From positions 1 to 64,000 of the forward strand of contig JANFOE010002240.1 in assembly GCA_025667525.1 (NCBI GenBank): a stretch of 64,000 bases of DNA, given 5' to 3'. This document shows, piece by piece, positions 45,001 to 57,274 of this stretch. The notes under the pieces are model-generated. The model searched no databases. It had not been told where the DNA came from and saw nothing but the letters and a program-made list of their open reading frames with translations. This DNA is from Glebionis coronaria. Its lineage: Eukaryota; Streptophyta; Magnoliopsida; Asterales; Asteraceae. The translations under genes and the position numbers were made by a program. The stretch's first letter is position 1. Every line of letters begins with the position of its first letter.

Positions 45001-47480
45001 ATTGGTTTTCAAAACTTTGAACACAATTTTTCAAAAATTTCTCAAAAGGTTTTTCTAAATCTTTCAAAATTGTGTGTTCAAAAACGTTTTGATAAAACGA
45101 GCATGTCTTCTGGAATCGATAATATTTACGAACCTAGAAATGTCATTCAATAATTACACGGGGTTGTAAATAAAGTTCGAGCAGAAGTTCAAACTTTTAA
45201 AACATGCTCCATTATGGTTTGCTATTATTTCAGATAGCAACCCGCTTTTCATAATCAAGTCAAGCATTTCACCGGAAAGCTTTGACTCAACAACGGGAAT
45301 TAATTTTCTCGGGGACGTGACGAGGTGACCAACATTCGTGAACAAGAACCATGTGCTTCTTTCATATGATGTTCTCCATTATTCAGGTCCAACCTCGTAT
45401 ATTGCTAATCTTGTGAATACATTATCATATATTATCTTTGCACGTGATAAATACCTTACACTTGTGTTTAAAAGGTATTTAATTTACGTTTCAGCACACC
45501 CTCATTAATTTGAGGGGGAGCTTGTGTAACTCATGAAGATAATTGGATTTGCATTTTTCTTCCCAAATTTTCTTAAAACGCTATTAAATCAATTGATATT
45601 AAAAACATTGATTGAGTTAATATTTTTAATATGGGGGAGAAAATGTGATTTAATATGGGAAATGATTAATCACAAATGGTTTGACTTAACGTGCTAGCTC
45701 ATCCCGACATGTGCGAAATGTTTTCGGATATCGTGGCATATGTTAAGGGGGAGCAAAATGGATTTGCACTTCAAAATAGATTTCATGGTGATTTATACTT
45801 ACCCGCAACCCATTTATTTCACGACGATGAAGATTGTGGTGACATAAGGATGGTAGGATAGGTTAAAGTCCAATGATTTCTCTAGAACCGGAGGAATCTT
45901 CCCAAGGACATTCCATAGCTAGAAATAGTAGTCCTTAGGAAAGATGGAGAAAGATTGTGAACGTAGCTGAATGCCGACCAAGTACTTAAGTTAGCACTGG
46001 AACAATCACAACAAGGTGCTAGTGATGACGTATTGGTAAGCATTGAAGGGGTTGAAGAATGAAAAAGAATTGTAAAGATAAAGGGTGTAAAGAAAGAAGC
46101 CCTCCTTACAACTTAGGCAGAAACCGGGTCAATTCATATGCTATTGAGATCATTTTAATGATTCTTGATATTGAAGATAGACATCATGGACCCAGTGATG
46201 CAAGGCACAACCCATCCCAGCTAACTCAGATATCTCTTAAAAGATATTTGTTTTAATCACACGGAGACAACACATTATCTATTGATTTATTCACTCCGAA
46301 TAAATTGGTATTGAAAAGGTGGCACTCCTCTCCAGCCTCCGATCACTAAAAATCCAAAATGCACGATCGAGTCTAGAGCCATTTGAGATCATCAAATATC
46401 TCATTAGGACACAATTTCTATTTACTTGCTTCTTCACACACTGTGAAAAGTAAGAAAGTTCTTAAGAGTCCTACGCAAAATCTTCATGATCTTGCCTGAA
46501 CATCCGAGTAATACGAAAGTATTTACAATGAAGATGGAAATCCTTCTTGAGCGAACGTCAAAAAGCTCATGGTAGGTGCTTGTGCGATTCTTTATGAATC
46601 AAACTTGTGATAACTGGAAAGCAACAGTGGTTTAAACTCTTAAATGAATTTAAACACGTTCCAGGCCTCTACGCAATATCTTAGTGATCTTGCCAGAACA
46701 TTCAGAGTAATACTATTAAGTATTTACAGTGACGAATGGAAATCCTTCTAGTGTTAACATCAAACAGCACTTGGTAGGTAACTTGCAAGATTCTATACGA
46801 ATCAAGCTCGTGACAACTGGAAAGCAACGATGGTGCGGTTCTTAATTGAACTTCACTTGTTCCAGGAACATGAATTGACGGCTTCAAATCATGCGGATAA
46901 GATTATCCAAATGATTCACTCTTTACGTTCGCAGTCAGCTTTGGACGGTCGAGTAAAGAGAACGGGTTTACCCGCGAAATCTTGTCAAGGAGGTTCTTAA
47001 TTGAAACTACCTGCCACAAGTACGATATTTAATATCGTCCAACGGTCTTCACCGACCGGAGGTAAAATGCTACCAAATTAGAATGAAATGTTCAAGGCCA
47101 TTTCATCCGTGTATATTGTTTGTTGCTAACTGTCTTATGCAGCGTAACAAGAAGGTGGCATTGCGGTGTACAATCCAGAAGAAGTCGTCACCACATGCTT
47201 ATACTACATACACTTAGTACTTCAACAAATTCAAGAAAGTCTGAAGGTCAAGTCTTCCGCTGTATCAAACTCTGAAGCTTTCAAGAATTTAAAGGTATAA
47301 GTATGTGGAACATGAAGTCACGAAGAGGCAAATTTCACAAGTGATGAATGCACAAGGTCAAGGCAAGGAAACATGCTCAAGACTAAAGTCAAAGATCACA
47401 TCAAGCATATTCACAAGAACAAGATCGAAGACTCAAGCATAGATGCTAGGTTTAAGATTTTGTAAAATGGTGTGACCTCC
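45001..47480 (+). other. Copia-2 conserved non-coding 3' region
   Basis: It matches copia-1 19451-22300, apart from a ~600-bp stretch of copia-1 (about 19760-20110) that is missing here. It keeps the purine tracts (~45513, ~45630, ~45747), the duplicated module (46468-46870) and the hairpins cgggt-tt-acccg, cgatatttaatatcg and cggt-cttc-accg (46960-47055). The 46059-46256 frame is not kept in copia-1, so it is unlikely to be coding. Confidence 0.75.
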
Positions 47481-47608
47481 CTTAGGGGGAGATTGTTGGA
47501 AATATGTTTTCCCAAAGAAAGTCTCAGTCACATCATTATTAGCATAGATCACGAGCTATAGAATATTTAGAACTTTGTAACTTGGAGCGACCTCCCTTAG
47601 GGGGAGAT
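47470..47608 (+). repeat. Duplicated PPT and vestigial LTR start before the copia-2 right LTR
   Basis: gacctcccttagggggagat followed by TGTTGGAAATATG occurs at 47474-47507, then about 75 bp later the same PPT phrase precedes the true LTR (TGTTAGAAATACG at 47609). The first LTR start is of the TGTTGG (copia-1-like) type and stops after ~15 bases. The true PPT is at about 47596-47608. Confidence 0.85.
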
Positions 47609-47931
47609 TGTTAGAAATACGTTTTTACGTATTTATGAAGGATCGGTCGCTCCAAAGATATATTTTAGTATTAGGCTCGTGATCCAGTTTGTAGTAAATA
47701 TAGTCCATATAGCCCACATGTAGGGTGGGCTATATATACCCCTCCTAGCATGTTAGGAGGGGTGGTTCTTCATTCATACAACTTTTCATTTAATCTAATT
47801 TCACTTTCTCTCTCTACTTTTCTTTTCTCTCCTTTCTCTCTCTACACTTCATCTCCTTCTTCCCCATTTCCACCATCTAATCAATAGATCAATCCATCAT
47901 TTACCAAATCTTAAGATATCGTAGACCTTCA
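47609..47931 (+). repeat. Copia-2 right LTR
   Basis: 323 bp, no difference from the left LTR seen by eye, then GTTAC and the remainder of the gypsy LTR. Confidence 0.95.
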
Positions 47932-49812
47932 GTTACAGGTTATCATTTTAAAAGTTAATTAACTTTACATGCTTATTAACTTTACAAGGTAATTAAATTA
48001 ATAAATAATGACTTACTATTACAAGATTAATTAAATTGATTTAACATGCTAGGTAATTAATTTAATTAAAAACATGGACTTAGGTTTATTATTAATTAAT
48101 TAATAATACATGATTTTAACCTAAGTAATTATTTATTTAAATTAGACTAAGTAATTAATTAATTATTAAAACCACGACTTATAATTAATTAATTCTCATG
48201 ACTTAGGTTATATTAATATAATTAATAATACATGTTTTAACCTAATTATATCTTTATTTAATTAAATCACATTTTATTTAATTAAATACTTTTAACCTAT
48301 AGTTTATTTAAATTACATGTAATAATTAATAAACTATACTTTATAATCTCATGACTTAGAATATTAATATGTAAACACTTAGCTTATATTATTAGCTTAA
48401 TTAACCAGCTTATAACTATTTATGGAAACTTTCTATTTTTAGAAACTTATTTAATTAAGGCAGCTAATCTATTTATGGAAACTTTCTATTTTTAGAAACT
48501 TATCTATTTTAAGCAGTAATTCTATTTTTGGGAACTTTTTATTTTTGGAAACTTTCTATTTTAGGAAACCTGCTATTTTTGGAAAGTTATTTATTATTAC
48601 ACAGTAAGTATAATAATACATGAAATACCAGAAATACTTAATTAGATTAAACAGAATATAAGATAATCACAGTTTAAGGCTTTAAACAGTAAAACATAGT
48701 AAGAACGTATAAAATAAGCTAAGACATGACATAAAACCAGCTACGTATTTTGTAAACAGATACTTATTCATGTATGTATTTTTGTAGAGTTAGTGATACT
48801 GAAGTAGGACTCTCTTCCGTTCGTCTTCTTCGTTCACTGGACATAAGGTACGGATTCCCGTCCTTTCAGTATGGACATTATTTCCTTATTAGGATTCCCC
48901 GTATGCAGCCAACTGTTTTCTCGTAGTATAAGTATGAGTTTGATTGCTTATGTTTTAATTAAGATTACCTATAGCCATATACATGCATGACCAGTTTCAC
49001 CTAGTTATGGAGGTACCATAACCATAACATTAGAGGCACTGATGTTATGACTTCACCACGGCGAAGTGATTGCTCGTGGCGTCCCTTCAGCTTTTGGCCA
49101 TTTATTTTTATTTATCATGTGGGGCGTATGGGTGCATCCTAGTTACACGTTTTTTTATTCAGGATTACATGGTGAATGTGGTGTGTGCCTTGCATCCTTC
49201 ACAAGGAGCTGATCCCTCCTACCCATAAAACCAGTATATTAAATTAGAGGCAGCCCCTCTAATTTGCATGATGAGGTCACCCCTCCAAGTATTCATGCAC
49301 GGTGGATTTTCATGACCTATATTGGCTAATGGTAAAATATGTTAAACAGTTTTCATAAGATAAACATAAGGCTTTTCAAACTATAAAACCAGTTTTATGA
49401 ACATGTTCCAGGTTTTCCAGGACTTATACATTTCCGCTGCTATTAAGTTTCTATTATGTTTTAGTCACTTATACTATGTATATATCCGTGCACTAAGCGT
49501 TTTGCTCAGCCGTTACATTCCTTTCCATGTCCCAAAACGGCAGGTACCCTAGGAAAGACTCGAGCATTTGGAGGACGTGCATAGGATGGAAGCTGCTAGA
49601 GACTTCTTTTCCTTTTTGCCTTCATATACTTATGCTTGTTTAGTCTTTCATTCATTTCTTTTTCTTTATTATGTTTTGGGATTATGTTGGGAACCGATGT
49701 TTGATTCCGGTTATCCCTATGGTCATGTAATGTTTTATACATTTATCATTGTATGCTTTGATGACACGCCATAATTACGCGTAACATTCCATTATCAAAA
49801 TGGGGTGTTACA

Positions 49813-51787
49813 ATTCCATCCCTCACCACGTTTCCCTTGAATTAGTTCGGGATCGAGTCAGGCTCGTGACTCGGTGAACAAAAACAAGCGCTCCTCGGGA
49901 GGCAACCCGAGTATCTATCCCCCTTTCCCGTTTTCACCCTAAGTGTAGGGGGAGCTATATAGGTTGCTTGTATTTGGATGGTGATGTGATTACAGGGATA
50001 AGTGCACTCTTGGAATCTTTGAAGAACCGTGCTCCCATGTTATCCGCAATACCGGTTCTATCTCTCAACTATCGTGATTCAATTATCTTCATACTCACAT
50101 TTGAAATTGATCACTTTAGTCGTCCCCTCCTTAGCTTGATTTAACCAACGTGCACAATGTCATAAGTGTAGGGGAGATTTTTCCCACATGCTTAAACATT
50201 GAGGACAATGTTTATCTTAAGTGTAGGGGGGACTTCTATCGAAGTTTTAAGTGGACTTTTCCATTAAAATGCCTTCATTTAACCGGAGAATCATCTTTTT
50301 AAGCATTTTTCAAATTTTTAATTAACTTTGGCCATTAAGTCGTAATTTTTAAATTTTTATTGTTGCTTTCATATGTATATATCTCGCAATAAAGTCAAAA
50401 ATATTAATAAAGTGGTGTAGCTAGTTTTGAAATCTGTGACATATTAGGCCCGTTGCGATTATTTTGACTCAACCCGAATAGACTTATTCAAGTTTATTCT
50501 AGCTAGTATCCTTAACCATGTAGACCTTAATTGGTTTATTAGGCTAAGCATCCACGAGTCTCATTACTTGAGATTTTAAATTGTGTAGGACGAGAAATGA
50601 TAGAGTCAATTATAAGTCGGTATTCTTGCACAAGCTCACTTGGTGTAATTATTTGCCTATTCTCCCATCACTTGCTAATAATTTATCTGCAATAAGTAAG
50701 GTCGTACGATTTGAAATGTTACTTAGCTTCTAGCCCAAGATCGTTTAAAAGTTGCTCGGTAATGATAAGAGTTCATAGCCAAGGCATAACTTATGAAGCG
50801 GGGCGCGAAGATTGGCGAGTCCGAAAAGGCCCTAACAAGGCATGAGGATTCCATTTTATTGCTAAAGATCCAAGGTGATGTGAAAAGCATTATTCCCAAA
50901 ATCAATATGAAGGATCAAGACTCACGACAAAAAGCAATCAACTCCCATAAAGATCATGGAGAAGTCTATCCGAAAAGACCCTAACAAGGTATGAGGATAA
51001 ATAGATCCAAGTCCGAAAAGGAGGCGGATCGTTGTATCTCAAAATCCCAATTAGAGATTGAAGAAATAATCATGAAGTCGTGGTCAACAATGTTGGAGTA
51101 CCCCTCAGAAGTCTCCAAGTGAAGAACTCTATTAACGAAGAGAAGACCATTATCTCAAGAACGTCTCTCAAGATATGAAGTATGAAGTACATGCCATATA
51201 TCGGCCCGAGAAAGGTCTCAAATCGTGAACCGAGTTATGCCAAGATATGAACTTTTTGATATCCGGAGAAGCAGTTTTAAGATATTTTGTCCTTTAGCTA
51301 ACTATTGATCAAATCATCCCAATTTTCTTTCAGCCTAAATAAACTATCGAAATAAGTCCAAAAATGCATCTTCATGATCATTCTACGACAAAAATAAAAT
51401 ATAAGAGATACACCTAGGAATAAGGGAGTTTAAGCATATAATTAAGCCATGTGTGTAAGTGTTTGAATTGCTAACTTATAATAACAATGATCTCGTTTTT
51501 AAGCTTAGTTTGGGGAACGTGAAACTTGAGGGTGATAAATCTTCGCAGCACCAAAGCCCTAATGTAAGTCCTTGATCTCTTTGCAAGTTATTTCCATATA
51601 GCTATTTTCAAGTGAAAATTGTTTCTATCCTTTTGTCTCCTTTAAAGTTTTAATTTCTCTTAGTATTTAAATTTTTGTTTAGTAGTATTTTAATAAGGCC
51701 AAGGTTGATTGATTATGAGAAAAGTGTAAATTTGCTTTATCACTAAGCATTGCATGAGGGCATGGCAATGGTTAAGTGTAGGGGATC
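49813..51787 (+). other. Athila-1 3' untranslated region and polypurine tracts
   Basis: It continues from the integrase end after the nested insertion. No env-like ORF. The phrase aagtgtagggg recurs at 49941, 50163, 50219 and finally at 51774-51784 as the true PPT before the right LTR. Between the second and third lies a perfect hairpin aaacattg-agga-caatgttt (50194-50213). The 50750-51250 segment repeats ccgaaaagg(ac)cctaacaaggcatgagga-like phrases. Confidence 0.75.
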
Positions 51788-53335
51788 TGATAGGTGTGAA
51801 AACACCCATCCTTTTACCACTTATTTCTTGCTAAAACAAGACCAAAACGCGTAATTAATGTCATTTGTTTGGAATTATGCGTGGTTTGTATGTTTGTTGT
51901 GTTTTCAGAGCAAACCGGATAAATATTGAAGAAAACATGGGATTCCACGGGTTTTATCAAGGAAAAAGACGAAAAGACGAAGTCTATAGTCCAAGAGATG
52001 CAAAAGATTTGAAGTCAATGGGCCTATTTGAAGATTTATCGAAGAAAAGGACCAAAAATGGAAGATTTACCTATGTCGAAGAAACTCAAGTCTATTAAAT
52101 GAAGAAAATAAAAGACGAGTTGAATTTATTCGTCGACAAATCCCGAATCGAAATAAAAAACGTCAACTTTTCTAAAAAGACGAGAAGACCAAAAGAAAGG
52201 GAGAAAGCCCACTCACCAACCAAGGGAGAAGCCTATAAATACTCCTCCCATTCACAAATTTCCACTAGTTCCTTTCTGTTACACTTTTCCTAGTTCGTAG
52301 GAAGAACCATCTCCCTTAAGGAGTGGTTTTCATTTTTCTTTGATTTCTTCTTGAATCTTGTAAGTTTAATCTTTTCATTTTTGTTTGTTGAATCTTAAAT
52401 CATTAATACAAGTTTACTTTTAATCTTTCCATCATCATCTCTTTATGATTCAAAGTTCTTTAGTTTTATTTTATTGGTTTGATCATAAAAAAGTAAGTGG
52501 GTTTTGTGTTTTTGTTGTTATGGATTGATGTTTACCTTAGGTAAATGATTAATGGTGAAATTGGTTTAAGTTTTGATTAAAAACTTGGTGAAAATTTGTG
52601 TTAAATTCGTGTTTCTGAATCCCCTATTCTTCGCATTTTGTTACTGTGCTCGCCCAGTAATATTCCGGATAGATTTGTAATTTTGTTGTTTACTCGGAAT
52701 ATCAAAATATTCCGCATAGCCAAAACATTCCGCATAGTGTTTTCTTTTCCTCATAGGGCAATTATTCCGCATATCACAAACATTCCGAGTAGCTTACATT
52801 ATTCCGGGTAGAGCTCATTATTCCGCATAGTATTTTCTTTCAAATATTCCGAATAGGGTTTCTTTTTAAAATATTCCGCATAGAGCATCATTCCGGATCA
52901 AGGTGTGAATTTGTTGTTTATTCGGAATACCCGAATATTCCGAGTAGGAGCTATTATTCCGCATAACCTCAGAGATTTATTCTGAGTAGAGCTAACATTC
53001 CGAGTAGGGCAAAATATTCCGGATAGCCATTATTCCGAATAAGGTAAATTTCCAGTTTAATTCCAGTTTTTCCAGTTTTAAATTCTAGCTTTATTTTTAT
53101 TCTCAGTAATTGCTTTTAGTTTAATTTTATTATTTATAGCACTTACCATTTTAGTAGATTTAGACCAAAGCTCCCCCTTTTTAGTCACCAAGTACAACGA
53201 TTCCACTTTTAACCGTGATCGATTCGAGAAGATACCGAGAACTAAACAACGACATATATCAATTGGGTATGAGCAACGCAAAGAAAGATCTTGCAAAAGC
53301 AACATTTGTATTAACCAACCAAAAGTCAGTTATTA
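51788..53335 (+). repeat. Athila-1 right LTR
   Basis: 1548 bp, TGATAGG...GTTATTA, with an ATTCCG array at 52660-53044. GTATC follows at 53336-53340. Confidence 0.93.
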
Positions 53336-53340
53336 GTATC

Positions 53341-54009
53341 CATGGCGGGCCTAATATGTCAAAGAATTCTAAATTTGTTAAACCATGTTTTTATTATATT
53401 TTTTTCCTTTTTATATATTTTTGATTAAAAGTAAAAGAAGAAATATATACAATGCAAATGTAATATGCAAATGAAAAATGATTGATGCAAAAATTATGAA
53501 TGCATATTTTTGGTGGCCAAAGTAGATCAAAAATTTGAAAAATGTTTGAAAAATTAATTTCCAAGTTATCATGAAGGTCAATGACAACGTCTAGGTAAGG
53601 TCACTTCGATAGAAGACCCCCTACACTTAAGCTAAACATTGTCCTCAATGTTTAAGAGCATGGAAGTATAAAACTTCCCCTACACTTATGACAATGAATA
53701 GACTTTGCTTAACCCAAGTTAAGGAGAGATCAACTATAGTGAATTCATTTTTAAAGGACAAGGTGTCTATGAAAAATCACAATAGTAACAAAGTGAATCG
53801 GATACAAGGGCCTCCTCCATAAGCTCCAAAGCACGTGATGAGTGAGCAACCCTACTAACATCATGAAGACAAAAGAAGGTCTCCCCTACACTTATCATCA
53901 ATTTGCTATCCTTATTTCTAACATACAACACTCTAGATCTAAAAACTTCTAAACCTAGTTATTCAAGCTTGATTTAAGGAGTCTCTAGCTCGACTCATCC
54001 CATAATGAA
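53341..54009 (-). other. Athila-2 3' untranslated region, segment next to pol
   Basis: On the minus strand it follows the integrase stop. It carries the same PPT-like phrases (aagtgtagggg, complement near 53880, 53678 and 53617) and the same aaacattg...caatgttt hairpin (53633-53652) as Athila-1. Confidence 0.8.
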
Positions 54010-56366
54010 TTAATTCATGGGGAAAATGGGGTTCTCTTGGACCATTTCCACGGAAATGTCCTCCCCAAAATAGTGCTTCACACGGTGACCATTCACTTTA
54101 AAATTGGGACCATCGGGTTGTGACAACTCAATAGTTCCATATGCAAATACTTGAGCAATAGTGAATAGACCGGACCATCTCGACTTAAGCTTGTCCATAA
54201 AAAGTTTTAACCTTGAGTTAAAGAGGAGAACCGGATCTCCAACTTTAAACTCACGGTTCTTGATCTTAGCATCATGCAATTTCTTAGTTTTCTCCTTATA
54301 AAGCAAAGAGTTCTCATAGGCATTGGCTCTCAATTCATCCATTTCATTAAGTTGATCCTTTCTATGTGAGCCGGCTTGGTTTAAATCAAAGTTAGCCCAC
54401 TTGAGAGCCCAAGAAGCCTTATGTTCTAACTCGAATGGGAGGTGGCATGCTTTTCCATAGACAAGCCTATAAGGAGTACAACCAATTGGTGTCTTAAAAG
54501 TCGTCCTAAAAGACAACAAAGCATCATCAAGCTTATCCGACCAAGAAGCTCGATGCTCTCCCACCGTTCTTTCCAAAATTCTCTTTAAACCACGATTTGT
54601 GACCTCGGTTTGACCATTGGTTTGAGGGTGATACGCGGTAGAAAGTCTATGATTAACTCCATATTTCTTCATAACTCTTGTGAAATGATCATTACAAAAG
54701 TGCGTACCATGATCACTTATGATGGCCTGAGGTACACCAAATCTAGCAAACAATTGCTTCAAAAGTTTCACAACAACTCTAGCATCATTAGTAGGTAAGG
54801 CTTTGGCCTCAACCCATTTTGACACATAATCCACCGCTACGAGTATATACTTATTTCCCTTGGAAGATGGAAAAGGTCCCATAAAATCTATTCCCACACA
54901 TCAAAAATCTCACACTCTTGAATGAATTTTTGTGGCATCTCATCACGTTGTGTAATTTTTCCTTGTCTTTGACATACATCACAAAATTTCACCATCTCTT
55001 GGGCATCTTTATAAATGGAAGGCCAATACTAACCCGAATCAAAGACTTTCTTGGCGGTATAGTTGGGCCCAAAATGTCCACACGTAGGTTCTTTATGACA
55101 AGCTTCTAAAATCTTAAATGCCTCGGGCCAATCTACACACCATCTAATGATTTGGTCCACACATTGCCTAAAGCGGTAAGGATCATCCCAAAAGTAGTAC
55201 TTTACGTCCTTGAGAAATTTCTTCTTTTGTTGGGAAGTAAGACCCTCTATAAGCACATTCCCCACAAGATAGTTTGCAATATCTGCAAACCAAGGGGTTG
55301 CATCCTCTTGAGAAGAGATAGACATGAGCTCCTTTAATGGAAAGGATTCATTGATTTCTTTATTAGGAAAATCTCCTTGAAAAGGATGCTCAAGTCTACT
55401 CAAGTGATCCGCCGCTAAATTCTTGGGTCCTTTCTTATCTCGAATCTCTATCTTAAACTCTTGAAGCAATAAAACCCATCTCAAAAGCCTAGGCTTAGCA
55501 TCTTGCTTTGTCATGAGATACTTGAGAGCGGAATGATCCGTATACACTATGCTTTTGGATAGCACAAGGTATGGTCTAAATTTCTCAAAAGCATAAACTA
55601 TAGCAAGCAACTCTTTTTCCATGGTAGTATAATGAAGTTGTGTACCGGTCATGGTTTTACTAGCATAGTGTATAGGTTGAAAATGCTTATTCACTCTTTG
55701 TCCTAACACGGCCCCCACCGCATAATCACTAGCGTCACACATAAGCTCAAAAGGTAATTCCCAATTTGGAGAAACCAAAACGAGAGCCTTAGTCAAATTC
55801 TCCTTAAGAGTCTCAAAAGAATCCAAACACTCTTGGTTGAAAATGAAAGGAGCCTCTTTTTCCAAGAGGTGGGTCATCGGTCTTGCTATCTTAGAGAAAT
55901 CTTGTATGAAGCGTCTATAAAATCCCGCATGACCTAAGAAACTCCTTACACCTTTAACCGTAGTGGGTGGGGGAAGCTTAGCAATCACATCAATTTTAGC
56001 TCAATCCACTTCTAATCCCTTATTGGATATCTTGTGTCCCAAAACAATTCCCTCTTTCACCATAAAATGACATTTCTCCTAATTAAGAACTAAACGGGTT
56101 TCCTCACACCGCTTAAGCATTCGTTCTAAACTGGTGAGACAAGAGGTAAATGAATCTCCAAAGACGGAGAAATCATCCATGAAAACCCTTATAGTTTGCT
56201 CAATAATATCATGGAAATTTGCCATCATACACCTTTGAAATGTCCCCGGTGCATTACACAAGCCAAAAGGCATTCTCTTTTAAGCAAATGCACCGTAGGG
56301 ACAAGTGAACGTGGTCTTTTCTTGATCCTTAGGGTCAATGGGTATTTGAAAATAACCCGAAAATCC
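54010..56366 (-). pseudogene. Athila-2 Pol, 3' part: RT end, RNase H, integrase (decayed)
   Basis: Read on the minus strand: RT with PFGLCNAPGTFQRCM and FMDDFSVFG, connection [14 protein letters not shown], RNase H ([27 protein letters not shown]), integrase zinc site ([12 protein letters not shown]) and catalytic [26 protein letters not shown], ending at PIFPMN. Lesions: stops at 56280-56282, 56079-56081 (fits TGG to TAG), 56001-56003 (fits CGA to TGA) and 55029-55031, and a one-base deletion near 54893. The upstream part is cut by the CACTA element at 56370. Two of the stops fit C-to-T decay of methylated DNA. Confidence 0.92.
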
Positions 56367-56392
56367 ATCCACTACTACAAAACATATCTTAG

Positions 56393-56760
56393 GCAACACT
56401 CAAAAAGTGTTGTATTATGCTCTAAAAGTGTTACCTTATAGTTAATGTGACACTTTTTGAAGTGCTGCACTAGGCAACGTCGCCTTAGGTCTATAGCAAC
56501 ACTTTGATAAGAAAATGCAACACTTTTTAAAAATGTTGCCTTAATCGATTAAATGTAACACTTGAAGTGCAACACTTCTGATACTCAAACGCAACAACTT
56601 TTTAGCTCTAAAGCAACATTTTGTACGCTAAATGCAACACTTCTAAAAGTAAACACTAACTTACGACAACACTTTTATTTATCAAACGCATCACTTTAAG
56701 TTGTTTCATGCCACACAACTGCAACATTCTCCAGCATCTATTGCAACACTTTTATTCCAT
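56393..56760. repeat. CACTA left subterminal repeats
   Basis: A dozen or so copies of gcaacactttt or its complement (e.g. gcaacact-caaa-aagtgttg at 56393-56412), often as facing pairs. Presumed transposase-binding sites. Confidence 0.85.
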
Positions 56761-56884
56761 TTATATATTTTTCGTTACAATTAAAATTCTACTGCACAAG
56801 TTTTTATAATCTGAAATTCAAATTGCGTAATAATGCTAATATTCTAGACTAACTCATTTAAGTTAATACCATACATTAATAAAC

Positions 56885-57274
56885 TTGTACAATGTCAAAG
56901 TAATTGCTAGAACTGTTCTTTTACACTCATTTCTCATTCTAGCCACCTCCATCTCTTTGTGTACCTCGTCTCGATTCCTCCTTGAGGATGCAACACCAGT
57001 TGTCCCTGATTTACACCCAAGGGCCAAGGCACCAGAATCTTTGGACGTCCCTAGTTCTAATAAAACTCCTTTAAGAGATATCCCACCTAGTCTTCCTAAT
57101 TTTGGTGCAGCTCGAGGCGTGGAAGATTTGGATCATACACTCACGTTCTTCATGTACGACATTCTTGCGGGGTCTAACCCGTCGGCTGAAGTTATGACTG
57201 CTATCGTAACGAATCCAACTGTCAATGGTCAGGTTCCCTTCATCGTAAAAGATTTGTATTTTCCATGGCATTAG
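56885..57274 (+). pseudogene. Captured dirigent-protein gene fragment
   Basis: Dirigent proteins are secreted and guide stereoselective coupling of lignan/lignin radicals. The open frame has a hydrophobic signal-peptide-like stretch (LLHSFLILATSISLCTS), a Pro-rich linker, and then the family motif LTFFMYDILAGSNPSAEVMTAIVTNP (quoted in part: FFMYDILAGSNPSA) and NGQVPF. It ends 12 codons later, well short of the ~100 further residues of a normal dirigent domain. No in-frame ATG precedes the signal-like part; the frame opens with TTG. It is thus the 5' part of a gene picked up by the CACTA element. The DIR-e-like subgroup is a guess. Confidence 0.85.

Larger units (their letters stand above)
39260..47931 (+). 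mobile_element. Copia-2: 8.7-kb non-autonomous copia element, youngest insertion
   Basis: Two 323-bp LTRs that look identical by eye, flanked by GTTAC (39255-39259, 47932-47936). Between them: PBS, a 2.5-kb leader, one intact 735-codon ORF, a five-unit three-hairpin array, ~2.5 kb of non-coding sequence shared with copia-1, and a PPT. There is no protease, integrase, RT or RNase H. Identical LTRs with no enzymes mean it was recently mobilised by proteins from another element. Confidence 0.93.
30835..49812 (+). mobile_element. Non-autonomous Ty3/gypsy element with 3.2-kb LTRs (Tekay/Del-like)
   Basis: TGTAAAA...TGTTACA LTRs, ATTCC duplication (30830-30834, 49813-49817), PBS at 34053 and PPT at 37912. 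The internal region is only 3.9 kb and holds one short RT remnant. The end of the internal region (cggggacgaattattctttttaggggggaagag) is the familiar ending of plant chromoviruses, and the long LTRs fit Tekay/Del; that lineage call is inference. The right LTR is split by copia-2. Confidence 0.88.
37925..49812 (+). repeat. Right 3.2-kb LTR of the Tekay-like element, split by copia-2
   Basis: The two parts are 37925-39259 and 47937-49812, together about 3.21 kb and nearly identical to the left LTR, including the 22-bp palindrome (38844-38865). The split lies at catggttac|aggtta, with gttac duplicated by copia-2. A few small indels separate the LTRs, e.g. an 8-bp loss near 48245 in the right copy. 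Confidence 0.93.
23444..53335 (+). mobile_element. Athila-1: Ty3/gypsy Athila-type element, interrupted by nested insertions
   Basis: LTRs of 1546 and 1548 bp are flanked by GTATC (23439-23443, 53336-53340). Without the nested block 30835-49817 it is about 10.9 kb. Order: LTR, PBS (tggcgccgctgccgg), gag, protease, RT, RNase H, integrase, ~2 kb non-coding, PPT, LTR. DLGA protease and FMDD RT motifs mark the Athila group. No env-like ORF is present after integrase. The LTRs end in TTATTA rather than the usual CA. Confidence 0.93.

Noticed and set aside
46059..46256. 65-codon ORF in the copia-2 3' region
   Set aside because: The same place in copia-1 (~20854-21050) has indels that break the frame, so it is not maintained as protein.
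49813..51787. Possible env-like gene after Athila-1 integrase
   Set aside because: No ORF over 80 codons and no transmembrane pattern; only non-coding sequence with purine tracts.
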